Part shown: one piece after another, positions 1-11,400 of the stretch
How the letters are laid out: each line of letters starts with the position of its first letter
Numbering within the stretch: the first letter of the stretch is position 1
Assembly (NCBI GenBank): GCA_013368325.1
Contig: JAACJK010000009.1
Location: forward strand, 124,001-188,000
DNA length: 64,000 nucleotides
Direction: 5' to 3'
Source: Ephemerocybe angulata
Taxonomy: Eukaryota > Basidiomycota > Agaricomycetes > Agaricales > Psathyrellaceae
Program-made: the position numbers and the translations under genes
The notes under the pieces: generated by a model
Seen by the model: only the letters and a program-made list of their open reading frames with translations
Told to the model about the DNA's origin: nothing
Databases searched by the model: none

Positions 1-28
1 CATCATCCGTGAGATCTTCGGGGTAGGT

Positions 29-44
29 CATCTAATCTAATCTA
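29..44 (+). repeat. 16-bp repeat CATCTAATCTAATCTA, copy 1
   Basis: A word built on the pentamer CTAAT. The identical 16-mer recurs at 14158-14173 and 20092-20107. Here it lies about 270 bp beyond the stop of the first F-box-like gene. The 14158 copy lies about 225 bp beyond the stop of the second one. Shorter TAATCTAATCT relatives occur in TOF1 intron 6. No function is known to me. Confidence 0.75.
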
Positions 45-315
45 CGTTAGCGCCCATCGAGCCATGGCGTCACGGTAAGTACCGTTGTGCATTGGATTTA
101 CATTGGATAGATCTTTCTGCCATTACAGATGCTTCCCTACCATACCTTGTAATTGGCCTGTTGATGCAATTACCTTCCAGGTCCTCGCATGTCCCCCAGG
201 CCAAGCCGTACCCCGGTGTCACGAACATCCTCGGATTACAGACAGACCCTTCCAGTGTCCGTGCAACCTTAACATACCAGAGTGATATAAGTGCGGAGAT
301 AGATAAATTACGATG

Positions 316-2214
316 CTATAATGCAAAATGTTTCCGAGTCCGACTGGGAAGGTTGCGCGCAAACGTTTCGTACCCCGGACTTGGACTCACTTCTCCTCTC
401 CTCCACACCACCGTCTTGCTAGATCCCCTGATACCGCTCAGCTCCAACCTCTGCAAGCTTTTGCTTGCTGTCCAAACTTCCCTCATCCCTGACCAAAATT
501 CTTCTTCGTCCGGCGGGCAGTAGAAAAGTGTATCGATGTCTACAGTCTCCACAGATTGAAGCGCGCCCACGAATGCGGACACCGACTGCGAAGGGACGTA
601 TATGCGTGGAGGCCAATGGCCAGTAGACCCCTCCTGTGGTATTACGTGGGCCCGCAGAGATAGACTTTTGACGCTCGTGATCTCGGAGAGACTGTTATAC
701 AGGGTCTGCTGGGCATGTGTGGCGGCTCGACTGCCGGTGTACGCGGACTCCATCCACCCTATCAACTCTGGGGTAAACGTCAAGTCAAGGGCGATCCGTC
801 GAAGGCCAGGAGCGCACTGTGGTATGCGGGAGAATATTCCTGTGACGTCGGCCAGATCACCAAAAGGCGCATGTGGCGTTTTGCCGTACTCACTGATAGT
901 CAGTGAATCTAGATTTGGATAAGAGAGTGGCAATTGTTGAAAGAGGGGGTGGAGGATCTCTGGGGTACCGAAGAGGGTCTGAAGGTTGGGAAGAGGTGTG
1001 CGTGATGTGAATGGTGAAGGGCCTTCCAGTGAAATTTCCAGGTTCTCGACCACCGAGTACATGATCATCCGGACGTCTTGGAGGGATTTCGCATTGTTGC
1101 GCAGGAACAAACCAATTGCGATGATAGGGATAGTCTCAACTCTCTCAATCGAGAAGTGAGTTAGCTGCGAGAAGGTCCACATGGGAAGCATTTCGTTCCA
1201 ATCGGCAGGACTTAACCCAGAGTCACTCAGATGGAGCTCCGTCAGCGAGGATAACGAATGGAAGACGAGGGGATCGACAAATGGCAAGAGTGCTGGGTGG
1301 AACATAGGACCTTTGAGGTGAAGCGTGGATAACCGTACATTCACCAGTGCACTCTCTGGGGGGCGATATGCGAGGGCCTGGGGTGCAAACTTGCTGTGAA
1401 AGTGCCAGGTTCCATTCGCCTCGTCAAACTCCTCGTCGGTTATGACGGTGGTACCTTTTGGTGCATGAGTCGGCCATGTACCATCCCTATATGCCTTGGA
1501 CCGAGCGTCGTTATACACGCATACGCGCTGGGACCACTCCACTAGTTCTGCAAATTCAAGTTGGTCGAAGTCCTTCCGACTGGCATCGAAGGGACTGTGG
1601 TACACTGAGCGCGCCCCCAACTCAAGCTCGACTCCTCCATGACCAACAACCAGCTCCAAAAGCTTCAGTACAGCCCTCCCCCACTGGTTTTGGTGATTCA
1701 AGCCCCACAATGGCCATTGCGATTCGGTCTTGAAAGCGATGGAGAACCGATGGAGCGAAACTTGCCGTCTCGCGATGAGGCCGTGCAGACTCCAGATGAG
1801 ATTGACATCCGCCGCGACGGTATCGTACGATTTGACAGTCAACGCAACGTTGAATGGGGGATTGATCGCAGGAGTGGGAAGAGATGGTTCATTGTTCATG
1901 AATGCTCCTTCGTTGTGACGCCCGGTCGACGGACGAGGCCTGTCAAAGAGGGCCCGTATCGTTCGCTCCGCCTGAGCGAGCGGCTCCGGGATAGCGCAAC
2001 GCAGTAGGGATGGGTCATCCAGTGCCCTCAGAACCTTTTCTTCGGCTGCCTGTATAAGGATCTTGCACTGGGAAGCTTCGACGAGAGGTTGGAACTTGGC
2101 ATAGAGGGATCTACAGGTGAAAGCAATCCGCAAATGGCGAAAGTCACCGGTGGTCTGTGCGTCCTCTTGAAGATCGGTGAATATTTTGGCCAGTATCTCC
2201 TCAGGCAGGTCCAT
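316..2214 (-). CDS. F-box-like protein (module copy 3)
   Basis: One uninterrupted frame encodes 632 residues. The N-terminus, MDLPEEILAKIFTDL followed by LRIAFTCRSLYAKF, has the basidiomycete F-box-like pattern: a hydrophobic helix, then a second helix with F-T-C. The remaining ~550 residues are leucine-rich with repeated L-x-x-L-x-L stretches, as in LRR-type substrate-binding parts of SCF ubiquitin ligase adaptors. The ATG at 2214 begins the F-box itself, and paralogues at 16179 and 51958 start at the same residue, which fixes the start. It is the most diverged of three related genes in this window. A relic of gene B lies upstream, the same neighbour as in the other two copies. No substrate can be inferred. 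The F-box call is by pattern, so a weak or non-Skp1-binding domain is possible. Confidence 0.75.
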   Translation of the reverse strand: MDLPEEILAKIFTDLQEDAQTTGDFRHLRIAFTCRSLYAKFQPLVEASQCKILIQAAEEKVLRALDDPSLLRCAIPEPLAQAERTIRALFDRPRPSTGRHNEGAFMNNEPSLPTPAINPPFNVALTVKSYDTVAADVNLIWSLHGLIARRQVSLHRFSIAFKTESQWPLWGLNHQNQWGRAVLKLLELVVGHGGVELELGARSVYHSPFDASRKDFDQLEFAELVEWSQRVCVYNDARSKAYRDGTWPTHAPKGTTVITDEEFDEANGTWHFHSKFAPQALAYRPPESALVNVRLSTLHLKGPMFHPALLPFVDPLVFHSLSSLTELHLSDSGLSPADWNEMLPMWTFSQLTHFSIERVETIPIIAIGLFLRNNAKSLQDVRMIMYSVVENLEISLEGPSPFTSRTPLPNLQTLFGTPEILHPLFQQLPLSYPNLDSLTISEYGKTPHAPFGDLADVTGIFSRIPQCAPGLRRIALDLTFTPELIGWMESAYTGSRAATHAQQTLYNSLSEITSVKSLSLRAHVIPQEGSTGHWPPRIYVPSQSVSAFVGALQSVETVDIDTLFYCPPDEEEFWSGMREVWTASKSLQRLELSGIRGSSKTVVWRRGEVSPSPGYETFARNLPSRTRKHFAL

Positions 2215-2754
2215 GATGCCTTTCCGACTGTTTTCCAGTCAAGGGCGTGTGCTGAGATCAGTGTAGGGGAAGTTGAGGGAGTACGCAGGTGGAAGGAATG
2301 AAGGAAGGAACGGCGTGGGGAAGATTGCCAGTGATTGTGAGAATGTGATGCCGATTAAGCGCCGGAAAGCAACTGGATTTCAAACCGCGGCAGTCGCAAA
2401 AAGCCGTGGGTTCGTCGACCTCCCAGTCTACCCTCCTAACTAAGTCTAAGCCATTCCACTCTCCACAGATTAAGTCATCGTCGAGATTACTCCCACAAAT
2501 AATCGGTTTTGTATCGCTAATGCGCATGGTGGGGTTTGCTCCAACGTCCTGACCAGACAACATCTTGAGTCAAAGTCCGGTGCCCAAAACGGCGTCACAA
2601 ATCGCGCTGCGAGGGAGAGCTTCCTTGCTGTTGAGGAGCGGCATGCGAAAGTTTAGGTTCAGTTGCATCCAGGCCAAATTCCCCCTGCTCCCACCACCCA
2701 GAGTCCAGTCCAGAGTGATTTGGGTCGGGTCCGCCCTTCCACGACGAGGGACCT

Positions 2755-3470
2755 CGGATGGGCGCTCTTCCGGATCTCTCATCTAACCTCTTTGGCCTTC
2801 AGCTCGTCCCAACGCCACCCCCGTTCCTCCTCGCTCCGCAGTAGAGCTTCATTCACGAGCAGAGACTTCCTTCGCATCACCAGTGGGAGCTTCCTCCCTC
2901 AAAGTGTCAGAGGCCTTCGATGAAGAGAATGAAACAACGGTAGTCTTGACACCGCGCGCAGAGGTAAACGGCGCAGCGGGGTCTTCGACTAGCAACCAAA
3001 ATGAATACAAAAAAGGGAAGGGAAAGGCTGGCTGGGATAAAACTCGGGAAAACGAAGGCCTCCGAGACGTCACATACCTGCTTCGAAGCACCAGTCGGGA
3101 GGCGTCAAAGAGGACTCCATCTCGATGGAGGTTGACGAAGACGATGTAGAGCAGGTATCATCTAAAAACCAAGAGGCGAGCCTTGAAGATATCTATATCT
3201 AGACCGCGCATGAGACGGAGGTCACAGAGGGAGGGGAATAGAATGAAACTCATGGCGAGGCACGGAGGACGCTAGTATATTTCATCGTTGGTTTAGGTAG
3301 TAGTGGTGGTGGATGAAGATGACTATGGCAGGCTTGAGAGCGTTGGTAAAAGCAGAGACGGTTGTGGTATGAGAACAAGAGAAGTTAAATACCTTGCATT
3401 AGCGAAGTAATGTAAGACAGGACATAGGGAAATCAGGATGGATGCACGGTCAAACCTTGGGCACAAAAGG
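2755..3470 (-). pseudogene. Rearranged relic of gene B (module copy 3)
   Basis: From about 2850 to 3470 the minus strand matches the promoter and exons 1-3 of gene B at 16378-17959. The conserved start context GCTAGTATATTTCATCG on the plus strand at about 3265-3285 equals that at 17945-17961. The part expected next, the intron 3 tail and exon 4 start, is instead on the plus strand at about 2755-2840 (TCTCATCTAACCTCTTTGG). The fragment therefore holds a small internal inversion. The first coding exon is truncated and no frame spans the remains. Homology continues past the promoter to about 3460 and then stops. This is a broken copy with no expected product. Confidence 0.7.
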
Positions 3471-3920
3471 CTGTATCTCCCACCGTACGATAGGTAATAG
3501 GGAAGGTCGGACAATGCCTTGCGGCCATAGAGAAAAGTCCTGTTGCTCATGGAGATTCAAGTTACTGGGAGTGTTTAGGTTCTCTCATGAGGATCACTCG
3601 AATCGAATTCATAGTTCACTGACCGACGGTGTCAATAACCCTGCCCTGCTTATCGACGATAGCCACTCACCACACATCTTCCATCGCAGGGAACGGAACC
3701 ACACAGAACGTCAGATATTGGAGACAGAGTGCATAGGGGGTCGTCGGAGCCAGCCCAGAGATAGTCATTGCAACCCTATGCATAGTCGGGCTCAAAAGTA
3801 CAAGCGATGCGGACGCGAAGCCATAGTGACATATTCATATCGACCTCAAGGAGGGGTCACTTTTGTCGGTACATGGACGGCAGAATCATGGTCATGATTA
3901 AAGGGAAGGGGATGTACAAA
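3471..3920. other. Intergenic, no gene seen
   Basis: It lies between the end of the gene B relic and the 3' end of RPL34. Short open frames here lack splice logic or recognisable motifs. It probably holds the RPL34 3' UTR and terminator. Confidence 0.5.
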
Positions 3921-4391
3921 TCACTTGCGGGCAGCGGTCTGCGACTTGATAACCTTCTTGACAATCTTGGCCTCCTCAACGAGGAAAGCGCGGAGGATGC
4001 TATATCGGAAGAAATGCATCTGTAAGTGGAAAGGCGGGGAGGCGCGTATGATGGCAGACGTACCGGGACTTGACGCAGTCACCGCATCTCGAGCCACCGT
4101 ACGCGCGCTGGACAGTCTTCTGGCGCTTGGAGATGGTGGCGTACTGGCGGGGTCGGAGGGCAGGGACCTAAAAGCAATCGCAATTGCGTCAGAATCTCCC
4201 GCTTCGCTTAAAATCTTGGTGCGGGGACATACACCGGGCAGGGCGATTCCACAGTCACCGCACTTGGGCGCGGTTCCGAGCTTCTTCAAGTGGTGGTACA
4301 CCAACTTGCCACCAGGGGTTTTGATAACACGTCTCCTGTTGGAGGTGGTGTTGTAGGGGGTGCGCTTGCGGATGGTGACTCGTTGGGCCAT
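3921..4391 (-). CDS. RPL34: 60S ribosomal protein L34 (eL34)
   Basis: Three exons, 4233-4391, 4064-4167 and 3921-3999, join to 113 residues, close to the usual ~115-120. Both introns (64-65 bp) open with GTATGT or GTACGT and end in AG. The product starts MAQRVTIRKRTPYNTTSNRR and carries the conserved CGDCG and CGDC pairs, which form the zinc-binding four-cysteine set of eL34, and ends in a lysine-rich KKVIKSQTAARK. It is a structural protein of the large ribosomal subunit. Exon 3 is joined at a CATCC acceptor so that the known R-A-F-L-V-E-E-A-K block is kept. A second in-phase-looking acceptor 19 bp upstream would break the frame. The ATG lies in a GCCGCCATGG-like context and an upstream 5' UTR intron is likely. 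It is a single-copy housekeeping gene inside a family-rich region. Confidence 0.95.
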   Translation of the reverse strand: MAQRVTIRKRTPYNTTSNRRRVIKTPGGKLVYHHLKKLGTAPKCGDCGIALPGVCPRTKILSEAGDSDAIAIAFRSLPSDPASTPPSPSARRLSSARTVARDAVTASSPGTSAIIRASPPFHLQMHFFRYSILRAFLVEEAKIVKKVIKSQTAARK

Positions 4392-6569
4392 GGCGGTGCT
4401 ACAAGGTCAAGTATATGTCAGAAATCGGACTCAACAAGGTCTCCTAGGGTTCTCCGCATCGTTCTCTACGCCCAGATATACGCTCTTTCAATCTCCATCG
4501 GTCCATCCTCCCAAATCCAAGATCCAAGCCATCTGAAGAGTCTTCCAACCAATTTGACCAACGAAACGGGGTTCGAGCATAGTTTCTCCAGCGGAACGGA
4601 TACTCACATTGAGGGGCCTGCACAGACGTCTATCAGCAAATCTATTCAGCGGACCAGCAGCATTATTACTCACCTTTTCTTGAGGTTGGCGACGACGATG
4701 GTGACTGGGTCTGCAAGGATCAACTGTGGCTGATTCACCTGTACAGTTTTGGCGGCAATCACCGAAGCCGCCCGGCAGCCTGGTTAGGTAAGGCCTCCCC
4801 GCACAATTGTGGGTCCTGCGAATTTGCCTCCGTCCTGATCGATCAAAAGGACCCATAATCTCCGCTGTTGCTAGCTTTTACTCGCTGTTGCTGGACGCTT
4901 TGGCTGGGCTCGTACAGAGCCTCCAATACCGAGTGAAACCACCTCCTTTGACCCCCGTTTTACTTCGGCCGGTGTCTCCAATTTCTCAGTCTGATCAGCT
5001 GGTCCGGGCGATCCACGGTTCCGAGTCTTTTCTGTGTTTCTTCCTGAGGCCACTTCGCCGGTGCCGGACATAGAATCTGGACCACCTCCGAGCACCTCCT
5101 TGAATCCATCGTGGTGATCTTTTTACTTGAAGCGATACGATCCCACATGGCCCTTCTCCACACGCAGAGGTTCATATGCTCTCTCCTCCATATGTGGACT
5201 CGATCAACACTAATGCCCGCGCAACTCCGTCATGTGCGCCATATAAAAGCATAACCGCATCGGCATCCATCTACCCTCACACCTTCATACAGATTGCTTC
5301 TTCGAATTTATGCCCGCCTGAGCTCCAGTGCTGACTATCACGGACGCTGTATCTATCAGTGCAGGAAGATTTATTTAAGGTTTTGCTGCGGTATCACATA
5401 TCATCGTGCGACGTGGTGTCATCTCTGCCCTCGAATGCCGAAAGGCCAGCAGATAATAGGGGTGAAAGATTGGTTCCTTCAATGGAGCGGGTCCCAGCCG
5501 CACTAACTGAGCGTCCTAGGCAAATTAAGGTAGTCAGCTCGTTAGTCTCGCGCAGGACGGATCGGCCGGCGGTTTTGATGACCAGATACTCTACTCTCTG
5601 GCTTACCGTACTTATCAATTTACTTTGGAGATGAGACTGCTACCGCCGACTTCGTTTGTTTGATTTATGATAGCGCTGAATTTGGCTGGACCATAGATTC
5701 CAATAGATTCCATGTGTACCTTTGATTGACCTCTCAATACCCAATAGTCCGTAGTTCATAAAATGAACCCCGTTCGATTCTAAACCGCCGATGGCGGTAT
5801 CATACTGCTAAACCAAGCCCCAGATAAGTACGCTTTTTCTGACGTCCGTGATCGCAACATACCTCAAAGTTTTGCTGAAAAACTTACCGTCCCCGTTGGG
5901 CATCTCTTGTCTCTGCGACATATTAGGATTACAGAATGGAGTTGTGGGCAAGAACAGACAAGAACATTCTGTTGGACTAGCGCACCTTGCCTTATCTGTG
6001 TTGATTAAACTTAGTGTCTAGCCTCCTTCGTTCATACTTCCTACCCTCAGACCTCATTGCTCCACTTAGCTGCCTTGATTCGACGATCTTCTCTTCTCTC
6101 AACAATAAACACACGAGTGCCGTGATACCTGGCGTAGGCTCAGGAACAAGCGCCGAAAGCTTAATGTTGCCTACGGCTGACCGAAATCCGCAAAGTGAGG
6201 ATATGGATAATGTGCTTGACAGACACATGGATCTCCCTTTGTCCCTCAATGGATCTAGTTTCCTGGGGCACCCTTCATATGTAGATGCAATGGGGGTGGC
6301 TACTCTACCTACTGTTCCATCCATAACAGCGAAATTTCTTGCCCTAAGCCTGACCCGCCTTTTAAGTCTTATCGCACCTACATTTCTGAGTAACTCCTCC
6401 CGCGGCTGGAGCCCAGGCGGCACCATGCCGTTCCCCGGCAATTCGCCGCACTCCGTATGTACCGCTAGCCGAAATAGGCGCCCATCGGCTGCGGTCCGTT
6501 CCGGAGCCTTACGTAAAACTCCCACAAGTCTGCTCGTCGTCCGCCGCGTCGACCTCGACCACAACCACG
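4392..6569. other. 2.2 kb spacer between RPL34 and GPI11
   Basis: It holds the RPL34 promoter and 5' UTR (about 4392-4800) and the GPI11 upstream region. Open frames at 4807-5073, 5294-5634 and 6014-6622 (+) and 5992-6807 (-) show no domain, no believable intron chain and no paralogue in the window. The last two overlap each other and the start of GPI11. I see no supportable gene. Confidence 0.45.
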
Positions 6570-7782
6570 ATGTCCCTATCCGACCTCCTGCAGCCCAAAA
6601 AGCCCACAGCACCATGGGATAAGCCAAAAACAAAGCCAAAGGCCAAAAAAGACGCTGCGAAAGATGTAAAAGGATCCAAGGCGAAGCAGCCAAATCCGTC
6701 AACGCAAACGCCCGCACGGCCTCGGGTCTCCATCCCCGTCTACATCTCCATCGTCGGGGTGCATACCACACTCCTATCATACACAGCGCTCTTCCTACCC
6801 CGCACAAAGGTTCTGCAAGATCTCGCAGGACACTACGCTTCTGACGCTTCGTCGTCGAGTGCGGTCCCTACAAGCCAAGACCGACCGCAACACCCGTTCT
6901 TAACTGCGCTTACTTCAAGCCCAGGCGTGACGCTGTTCGCTCTATGTGCAGGGACTCTGATTCTACAGACGTGGTGGGCGAGCTGGCTGAGAGGAGCTTG
7001 GGTAGATTTGACAGTTCAGGGGACTGAAGACGAGAGGGCGAGGGAGAAGTTCCCGGAGGCGGGGAAGAAGGCTAGGGTGCGTTCTTGTATTTCAATTTAC
7101 GCGGATATAAGGTGTGCTGATATGTGGCTGTAGCATCTTGCGACCACATATGCCTCCGTGGTCGTCGCTTCGCTCCTCCTACACGTCGTCCTAGTCCTCT
7201 TTGGGGCACCAATGAACGAGTACGTGCACTCTTACTCCAAGAGGCATCACAAACTTACCGACCCCGGCAGCCTCACATTGAAGACTTATCTCCTCGCCCT
7301 CCTTATCTCAACCCTGGTTGTCCTGCCTGCATCCTACGTCCTTGGCCCCCCGACATGGTCGACATCAAACGACACGGCGCTTCTCGTGAAACGGTGGACA
7401 TGGGTGCGACTCTTCGCCGAGCTCTCGTGAGTTACCTTCTTCAGATATAGACACCTCAAAACGCAGCACTAACGAGACTTTGGCTCCCCCATAGACCCCG
7501 GAATACTGTCGAACGCGCTCTCGTCTACCCTGCAGTGGGAACTGTCCTCGGCGCATGGGCTGGTATCATCCCCACTGCGTTGGACTGGGACAGACCGTGG
7601 CAGGTACGCATTTTCTGTTTGGTCATCGTCTCGTGTACTTGCACTCACGACTATCCTCGACTATCCTACAGGCATGGCCTCTGACCCCAGCCTATGGTGC
7701 GCTGCTAGGGTACATCGCGTCCTCGATCCTCGCAGTGACGCTCGACGCTGTCATCTCCACGAACGCCGCCAACCCTCTCTAA
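6570..7782 (+). CDS. GPI11: GPI biosynthesis protein Pig-F
   Basis: Four exons (6570-7076, 7134-7426, 7495-7603, 7672-7782) give 339 residues. The C-terminal signature ALDWDRPWQAWPLTPAYG is the hallmark of the PIG-F/Gpi11 family. PIG-F acts in the endoplasmic reticulum membrane, where it stabilises the GPI ethanolamine phosphate transferases that add ethanolamine phosphate to the GPI anchor. The first ~55 residues are basic (many K-P-K and K-A-K) and cytosolic. About six hydrophobic segments follow, including VYISIVGVHTTLLSYTALF, TLFALCAGTLILQTWW and YASVVVASLLLHVVLVLFG. Introns are 57-68 bp with GTGCGT, GTGAGT and GTACGC donors, and intron 2 has an ACTAAC branch point. Phases 0, 2 and 0 are consistent. 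The start is the first ATG in frame. Confidence 0.93.
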
Positions 7783-8481
7783 AGGGCTAGATGCACGCTT
7801 AAGTATATCCAGCCTAATGTAATCTATCGATTTCACCTAATTTCTACTCTGGACCCTGGACGCGGCTGGCACGAAATTTGGGTATTGATACATGGTCACC
7901 CGGGAATAGTTGGCCCCCGATCGTGAGCTTGAGCAGCGAAGAGGAGGCCAGGGCACGCAGTTCCACGAACGGCAACCCAGGCAAAGTATACGACACAGAC
8001 GTACATACGGAACAACGACATGGCAGTACTACTCAGGACGGTCTATCTACAATTGACCATGGATACAGACTGAGACGGTAGTAACTACAATTGGCCATGG
8101 ATACAGACTGGGACATAGTAAAAAAGCGATGGCAAATGAAAACACTAATACATAACGCTTGACAAAAGTTCGAACGGAAGCGGGGAGTTGGATAGGATGT
8201 ACACAGGTTGTGGATTAGAAAATGAAGTGTGAGATTATCGCTGTGCAGAGGCACGTCATGTCTTTGTAAGGCATCGTTCTGATTCAGAGGGGTGGGGAGT
8301 TGAGACCGGAGAGGAAGGGTTTGAACGTTTGAACGGTTTGCTAGTTGATGGCATTGCGTGAAACTTCTTGGGTGAATGGTACGCCCGACGATGTCGCGAG
8401 ATAAACCACTGGACGTAGAGACGAAGACTACGTGAAATCGGGGGAGGGGGAATGCCAGCGAATTGATGCGACGGGCGCTTA
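7783..8481. other. Convergent 3' spacer with a short tandem repeat
   Basis: Two genes converge here: GPI11 ends at 7782 and the NLR ends at 8482. At about 8050-8111 a near-perfect tandem copy of ACAATTG(A/G)CCATGGATACAG repeats with a ~39 bp period. No coding gene is seen. The spacer presumably holds both terminators. Confidence 0.55.
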
Positions 8482-11400
8482 TCATTCTTCGGAATCAGGT
8501 GTAATCTCCTCGTTGTAGTGACCTTCCGCCATATCGAAGAACTGTACTAGTGGCGAGTCTGGATCATGGTAGAAGTGGGCGCGGTCAGCTGGGATCGGCC
8601 ACGGCTTTCCTTCCCCTTCCGGGGCAACATCTCTACACCTAACGTTTCTTCAATATACGTACCAAACGGAATGAGGAGAAAAGACTTACTTGCGCCATTC
8701 TTCCCCATGATAGGCAGCATTCGAAAGCTCTACTCTCGTAGACCCATCCGTGATGATATGGACCAGCGCCGGGTGGAAGAAGAGCGTGTCGCGGAATTTG
8801 GAGGGGACCCAGAGGAGAAGGTCGCCTGCAAGGTTCTTTATCCACCCATCATCGTTGAGCACCAGTGAACCACTCGGGTAGTCGTTGAGGAAAGGGTATT
8901 CTAATCAGGTTTTAACATCAGTCGAGAGCTAGGGGAAAGACTGAACTTCTCGTACTTTTTGATGCGTCTAGCTCACGCCCAGGAATGGGGAACAATCCCG
9001 ACGTTTTCCAGACCCGAAGGCTGTTGTCGCTTGATCCAGATGCGATATGCTCGCCATCCGGCGAAAATGCCACTGACAACACAGAGTCTACATGTCCCCT
9101 GACGAGCGATATGAGTTCTCCATTTTGCGCACTCCAGAGGCCCATTGTCTTATCATGAGATCCCGAAATAACGAATTTGCCGTCAGGGGAAAACACCGCG
9201 GATTGGACCCCATCGGCGTGTCCCACCAAAGGCCGAAAAAGTTGGTCCCCCTTCTCTACATCCCATATTCGAATGCTCCTGTCCTGTGCGGCTGAAACGA
9301 GCAGTTTCCCGTCGGAGGAGAATGCGGTGGAAGTTACTGTTGGCGCATGTCCCACAAGGACCTTGGGCGAGTCTTCCCGGGACCGGATTTTCCAAAGTTC
9401 TATGTTTCCCGACGATGTAGCGCAGGCGATGGTTTCCCCGTCAACAGAAAAGGACCAAGACTCAGCGAACGGGAGACCACATGCTACTTCAGAAATAAGG
9501 GAAAACGTTTGGACATCCCAGAGGCGGAGGAGCCCTGTGTTTGAGAGCGAAAGGATGTATTTGCCATCAGGGGAGAAGTCGGCCACAATCGTTATATCAC
9601 CCTGAGTAATACTTCGAACGAGGGAACCCAGAGCTGGTAGCTCCTCTTGCGACTCTAGAGCCCGCCTCAGACCGGCTCTAGAGCATGCCAGTAGGGGGGC
9701 GTGGCTGTGAACATCCAAAGGTTTGGATGCTGGCAGCCCTGTATGCATATCCCACAAGCGTGCAGTCCCATTGGCAGTCATTGATGCAATGCTGTCGCCC
9801 GCTGGCTGGGAGAAGGCCACTGCATAGACAGAGCTTGTGTGGAATTCTGCGGTATCCGTCTCCCGGTGTTGTGAATGGAGATCCCAGAGATGAAAGTTGC
9901 AGTCACCCGTCGCGCCCACAAGGAGATGACTGCTGTCTGGGGAAAACAGAAGCATATTGCTGCATTGTTCTCGTCGTAAGGGTGCATAGATCTGGCGCCC
10001 CGTTTTAGCATCCCATATACGAGTAGTCATGTCTCTTGCAGTCGACGCTATGTGGGTACCATCGGGAGAGTATGCGATGCAAGAAACAGCGTTGGTATGG
10101 CCTTCCAATGGCGTGAGGACGGAATCGCCGGATTGGACATCCCATACTCTAATCGTTTTGTCGAAAGAGCACGCAGCGATGGACCTGCTGTCCGGGGAGA
10201 ATGTCACCCATGTAACAAGGTCGCTGTGACCCACCAGGACTGGCGTCAAAGGCTTCCTTATGAAGTTGGTGCCAACCTCCCATAAAACAACGTTGCCGTC
10301 ACATAAACCACAGGCCAGGAAGTCGCCGTTCGGAGAGAATGCCAGGGAGTAAATGGGGGCTGAATGCCCCACAACCATGATACCACCTCCAGGGCCGTCT
10401 AATGTCCAGTTCCTCACCAACAGGCTGCAGTCGCTGGCCGAAACAGCGACCTGTCTTCTAATCGGGGACAATGCTATGGCATATAGCGGACCATCATGGC
10501 CCAGGGAAACAACTAGCTCCCCGGTATAGGCGTTCGACAAGAAGGCCATGTTGCCGATACACTGTGCGATGGTCTCAAGGTCAGAGGAAATTGTTGCAAG
10601 GTTGCGGCTCGAGCGGTTTCTCCTCGCGCCGACAGAGGGTAACGATCCGGTCCTATCTCCAGTCCGAGCATTCCAGAAGCGAACGGCACCGTCCGAATGC
10701 ACGGATCGGATGTAGTTTCCGCAAAACGTAAAGGCAAAACACTCCAGACCCATCCCACTGCTGCAGTAGAAGGTGACAGCGTCTCGCTTTCTTTTGAGGT
10801 GATGATGTACAACCGGGGTCGAAGGGTAATTCGGAAATGATATCGTTGAAGGAGTTCCAGCTGCGGCAAAGAACGGCAGGGCTGACAGATATAGGTGTGG
10901 CACACTCTGGCTGATAGGGTGGTAGAAATCCCTCAAGAACACCGCTAGGTCGTCCGCCAAACGCTGAAGGTCTGGGAGATGCATCTGTCAAAGCTGGATG
11001 TCAGGAGGGATTGGTTGGTGATAGAATTGCGCACCGGAAATGCACCTTCGAGAAATGCTCAAGGGAGGTGATTACACCCCCAAGCGCCGTATAGCCCGTA
11101 TTAGCTGCCAGCCTTGCCACACTCAATGCCTCTATCCAGTAGAGCAATTTGGGCCCTTCGATGAAAAGCAACATTTTTTGCTGTAACAGCTCAGGCACGC
11201 CAGCATGTAGGGTGTGCGAAAGCCACGTCCTACAGGCGTAGTCTAAAACGGGGGAAAGCCTGAGTGGAGTAGGCTGGTCGGTGTTGAGGCGATACGACGT
11301 CTGCGCTCCTGATATACCAAAATGAAGCATTGAATCCATGAGAGAAAGGCACAGGTCAGCCATTGCTGAATGAGCGGAAATATGGTCGATTGACCAACGT

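Noticed and set aside
5992..6807. 271-residue minus frame overlapping the start of GPI11
   Set aside because: It is antisense to a firmly identified exon, has no motif and no splice support; a shadow frame.
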